Part shown: positions 46,101 to 48,406 of the stretch, piece after piece | How the letters are laid out: every line of letters begins with the position of its first letter | Numbering within the stretch: position 1 is the stretch's first letter | From: a virus | IMG/VR virus record: IMGVR_UViG_3300005468_000026 | Location: 1 to 48,406 of that record | Reading direction: 5' to 3' (one strand) | DNA: 48,406 nt | Program-made: the position numbers and the translations under genes | Notes under the pieces: model-generated | What the model was told of the DNA's origin: nothing | Database searches by the model: none | What the model saw: only the letters and a program-made list of their open reading frames with translations

Positions 46101-47311
46101 CTGAGCTCCGGTTCACGGCCCGCTTCGGCCGCGCAGGTTGTGACCGTGGCAACCGCATCAGCGTGCGGATCGAGAAGTAATTGGAGTTTCGATTCCAAGC
46201 ACGCGCCCCAGGCCAGCCCTTGGGACGCCGCGTAGACCGCGACCTTCTCAGGGATCGTCTGCGCGGTGAGCAGCTCGGGCGCGCGGATCGAGTGCTCGAG
46301 TTCAGGGATTGGGTCGAGCTTCAAGGACCGACAGCCCTCGAACGCCCGATGGATGTGCCCGACGTCGAGGACGCCGACCTCGGCCTTCTTGAACGTGTAC
46401 TGCACGCGGATGTCGGCGCCGCCGATGAGGAATGGATCGATCGGGTCACACAGAAAGCCGTCGCGCGTCAGGCGCCCCTCGACGTGGAGCTGCGCGGGCA
46501 CCTTCAACGGCACGAACTGCCAGGACCACTGGAGCCAATCGGCGAGCTGGCCGGGCTGACGCGTGCCATCGTACTCGACGACGTTAAAGCCCTTGATCTC
46601 TTGTTCCCCGAAGTCCAAACGGCAGATCGACCCAGCGTAGATCGCGCCGCCGAGCTCCTGAGCCCGATGGACGTGATTGAGAAGTTTGGGAATCGGGCCG
46701 AACAGCTGCAGCAACCGCTCGTCGAGTTCGATCTCCTGGCCGATCGACGGTTGCCCGGTCGACATCACCGCCCCGGCGACATTCACGTGCCCGATGAACA
46801 GTTCCGGCGAGTCAGGATGTCGGTCCTGTGCGAGCTTGTCGGCGAGCATCCGGAAGATCGCCTCGAGCGGCGCCTTTGCCTCTTGGCCGAGCAGATCATG
46901 CGAGATGCCGGCCGCGACGAGACCACCGCGGTTGGGATAGGGTAAGCACGCGATGTTCGCGTGCCCGGTCGTCGTCGCGATCGTGATGACCTCGGGCGTG
47001 GTGACGACATGGACCCCATGCACGGTCGCGAGCCGACCGAAGACGTCCAGGTCACCCGGCGCATCGTGATTACCTTGGACCACGACCACCGGCGCCCACG
47101 TGGCCAGTCGTCGGATCCGCTCTACCATCGCGTTCCGATCCTCGGGCGTGCTCTTCGTGTGGTACAGGTCGCCAGGGTAGATCCACGCCGAGACCTCATG
47201 CGACTCACCGAAGGCGATGATCTGGTCGAGTGCGTCGAGCCGATCCTGATTGCGCGGATGGCTCGACTGCACGTGTGTATCGCCGATGTGAACAAACCTG
47301 TGAATGGTCAT
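46097..47311 (-). CDS. sbcD: SbcD/Mre11-like nuclease
   Basis: This 404-residue metallophosphoesterase shows GDTH at 10-13, GDLYH at 47-51, GNHD at 80-83, GHVN at 174-177 and NHVHR at 212-216, which supply the two-metal site. The C-terminal region includes LDVGHIHRAF and an SbcC-binding helical part. Its length is close to E. coli SbcD (400). It works with the SbcC-like ATPase to open and trim DNA ends during replication or recombination. Confidence 0.92.
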   Translation of the reverse strand: MTIHRFVHIGDTHVQSSHPRNQDRLDALDQIIAFGESHEVSAWIYPGDLYHTKSTPEDRNAMVERIRRLATWAPVVVVQGNHDAPGDLDVFGRLATVHGVHVVTTPEVITIATTTGHANIACLPYPNRGGLVAAGISHDLLGQEAKAPLEAIFRMLADKLAQDRHPDSPELFIGHVNVAGAVMSTGQPSIGQEIELDERLLQLFGPIPKLLNHVHRAQELGGAIYAGSICRLDFGEQEIKGFNVVEYDGTRQPGQLADWLQWSWQFVPLKVPAQLHVEGRLTRDGFLCDPIDPFLIGGADIRVQYTFKKAEVGVLDVGHIHRAFEGCRSLKLDPIPELEHSIRAPELLTAQTIPEKVAVYAASQGLAWGACLESKLQLLLDPHADAVATVTTCAAEAGREPELR

Positions 47312-47580
47312 CGGCGGACTGGCGAGACGGTGACAACGAACTCTTTCCCGTCGACGACAATGCGGCTACGTCCATCCTCAAGCCGGTCGATCGCCTGAGA
47401 AAATGCTCGGCTGAGTTCATCGAGCGCGCCAGGGTCTGACACTTTGGCGACACAGACGATGGCACCAGTGTCGCTGTTGGACAGCACCCGCCAGCCGGTC
47501 GATCCTTTTTGGTTGATAGACGGCTCCCTGGTAGCCGCTTTCAGCACTCGGACCAAGAGACGATCGAACTTGAGTCCCAC
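47308..47580 (-). CDS. 90-residue unknown protein
   Basis: This protein starts at GTG: VGLKFDRLLVRVLKAATREP. A beta-type segment GWRVLSNSDTGAIVCVAKVS and a helix LDELSRAFSQAIDRLEDG precede RIVVDGKEFVVTV. The stop overlaps the sbcD ATG by ATGA. Not recognised. Confidence 0.66.
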   Translation of the reverse strand: MGLKFDRLLVRVLKAATREPSINQKGSTGWRVLSNSDTGAIVCVAKVSDPGALDELSRAFSQAIDRLEDGRSRIVVDGKEFVVTVSPVRR

Positions 47581-47584
47581 GGTT

Positions 47585-48406
47585 TCAGTACCTTCCCTCG
47601 TCGGTGCCAGGGAGATTCGGCTGGCGCGGGTCCACGATTTTCAGCGTCTTGACGTTGAGTTGATCCGGGTACTGCTCGTTGGTTTCGTCCTCAATCCGGA
47701 CCGGCCAGCCTTTCTCCTTGGCGAAGTCGGCGTCCTTGGCGTGTTCGTGACTGAAGGTCGTCCAGCTCTCGCCGGTCTTCGCGACGATCTCGTAGAGCGT
47801 CCAGGACTGGCCTTCGCGCTGACCGCTCTTGTACTGGCCGGTGCGCTTCTTGTTCACCGCCGCGATGAACTTCGCATCGGCCGGCATCTTGAACCCTGGG
47901 ACGGCGTCTTTGGGAGCCGCTGGACCCGTCGCCGCGGCAAACGGATCCTCGTCGTCGTCCTCTTGGTCCGGCGGGGGCTCCGGTGGAGGCGGCAGCGCGG
48001 CCGCCGGCGGCTCTGGATAGAGCGCCCCGATGCCCGCCATCGCCTGCTGCGTCACGAGCTTCTTGATCGCTGGATCACTCATGTCTGGCGTGAATGAAAA
48101 CCGCACGACGAGGAAGGGTTTCTTGAGCTGATCGACCGTGTAGGACTGATCGACGTAGTTCCGGATCGCCCGGTGCATGGCCTTGGTCTCGCAGATCTCG
48201 TTCCCGCGGGATCGCTGCTGGAGCAGTTGATTGGGCGTCATCGTCTTGGATTCCGCGGATCCGTCGCGCAGGTCGAGCTCGCGCGTCCCCTTCACGGTTT
48301 GCAGTTGGCCGTCGTGGGTGCGGATGTAGCCGACGTACTGCCAGAGCCAGTAGTGCTGCTGGCGCATGTCGTCCAACCGTCGGCAGGCCCGATCGTCCCA
48401 CTGAAT
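47585..48406 (-). CDS. Recombination-region protein (5' end outside window)
   Basis: The frame is open to the right edge; 273 codons are visible. GQLQTVKGTRELDLRDGSAES and ICETKAMHRAIRNYVDQSYT then LKKPFLVVRFSFTPDM form a signature that I recall from phage proteins near recombination genes. A low-complexity Pro/Glu/Asp linker follows (ALPPPPEPPPDQEDDDED). The C-terminal domain has GQYKSGQREGQSWTLYEIVAKTG, resembling an OB-fold nucleic-acid-binding part. Its function is not assigned here. Confidence 0.66.
   Translation of the reverse strand: MQWDDRACRRLDDMRQQHYWLWQYVGYIRTHDGQLQTVKGTRELDLRDGSAESKTMTPNQLLQQRSRGNEICETKAMHRAIRNYVDQSYTVDQLKKPFLVVRFSFTPDMSDPAIKKLVTQQAMAGIGALYPEPPAAALPPPPEPPPDQEDDDEDPFAAATGPAAPKDAVPGFKMPADAKFIAAVNKKRTGQYKSGQREGQSWTLYEIVAKTGESWTTFSHEHAKDADFAKEKGWPVRIEDETNEQYPDQLNVKTLKIVDPRQPNLPGTDEGRY

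Overview
The window is a GC-rich segment of a tailed double-stranded DNA phage, best described as an uncultured podovirus-like member of the Caudoviricetes. The evidence is a P22-type coat protein, a P22-type portal, a P22 gp10-like protein, a scaffold-like protein, small and large terminase subunits, and no tape-measure, tail-tube or sheath gene. Every gene I can support lies on the minus strand. Neighbours mostly overlap by 1 to 8 bases (ATGA, GTGA or TGATG junctions), so the window reads as one or a few very long, translationally coupled transcripts running from high to low coordinates. I saw no tRNA, rRNA, CRISPR array, integrase, endolysin or RNA polymerase. The host cannot be named; twin-arginine and Sec-type signals suggest a bacterium with an energised inner membrane and probably an envelope to export into.

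Layout in the direction of transcription. (1) 48406-31400, DNA metabolism: a protein cut by the window edge, an SbcD/SbcC pair with a 44-residue membrane peptide between the genes, an HNH-like protein, a Gp37/Gp68 (DUF5131) protein, a DUF1376 fragment and a replication-type protein, another HNH protein, a DUF7227-like protein, a winged-helix protein, RusA, DUF2303, a 60-residue TatA homologue, a NinB-like protein and a small winged-helix protein. (2) 31400-24500, DNA modification and small proteins: a candidate sigma70-type promoter sits at 31389-31418. It is followed by a cytosine-C5 methyltransferase with about seven internal repeats and by a Mom-like gene that is split by a one-base frameshift. 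(3) 24500-16000, packaging and an unusual membrane-linked cluster: TerS, a glycosyltransferase, and a large terminase split into separate ATPase and nuclease genes with an 81-codon gene between them. The nuclease gene carries an intein whose HNH endonuclease is encoded out of frame inside it. This region also holds four small proteins with N-terminal Arg-Arg plus hydrophobic (Tat-like) signals. (4) 16000-1, virion genes: signal-peptide-bearing tail fibre and adhesin-like proteins, a probable lysis group of membrane plus coiled-coil proteins, portal, scaffold, major capsid protein, a GIY-YIG homing endonuclease, a second glycosyltransferase, the gp10-like protein and a partial structural protein.

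The most unusual feature is a set of observations that point the same way. The phage encodes its own TatA. It also encodes two small proteins that join a twin-arginine-like signal to pieces of the P22-type coat protein: one carries the coat N-terminal arm (16350-16754), the other the coat C-terminal tail (16888-17124). They are separated by a one-helix membrane peptide. The true coat protein itself begins with a hydrophobic extension, joined at the same Ala-Gly-Asn point as in the N-arm fragment. The identical residues are mostly encoded by different synonymous codons, so these are old, selected paralogues and not recent debris. The tail fibre, the adhesin-like protein and an Ig-like protein carry Sec-type signal peptides. 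My inference is a phage programme that sends coat-derived and tail-derived proteins to or across the host membrane with a phage-supplied Tat component. What it does there (membrane-tethered prohead assembly, superinfection exclusion, surface display or lysis) cannot be decided from sequence.
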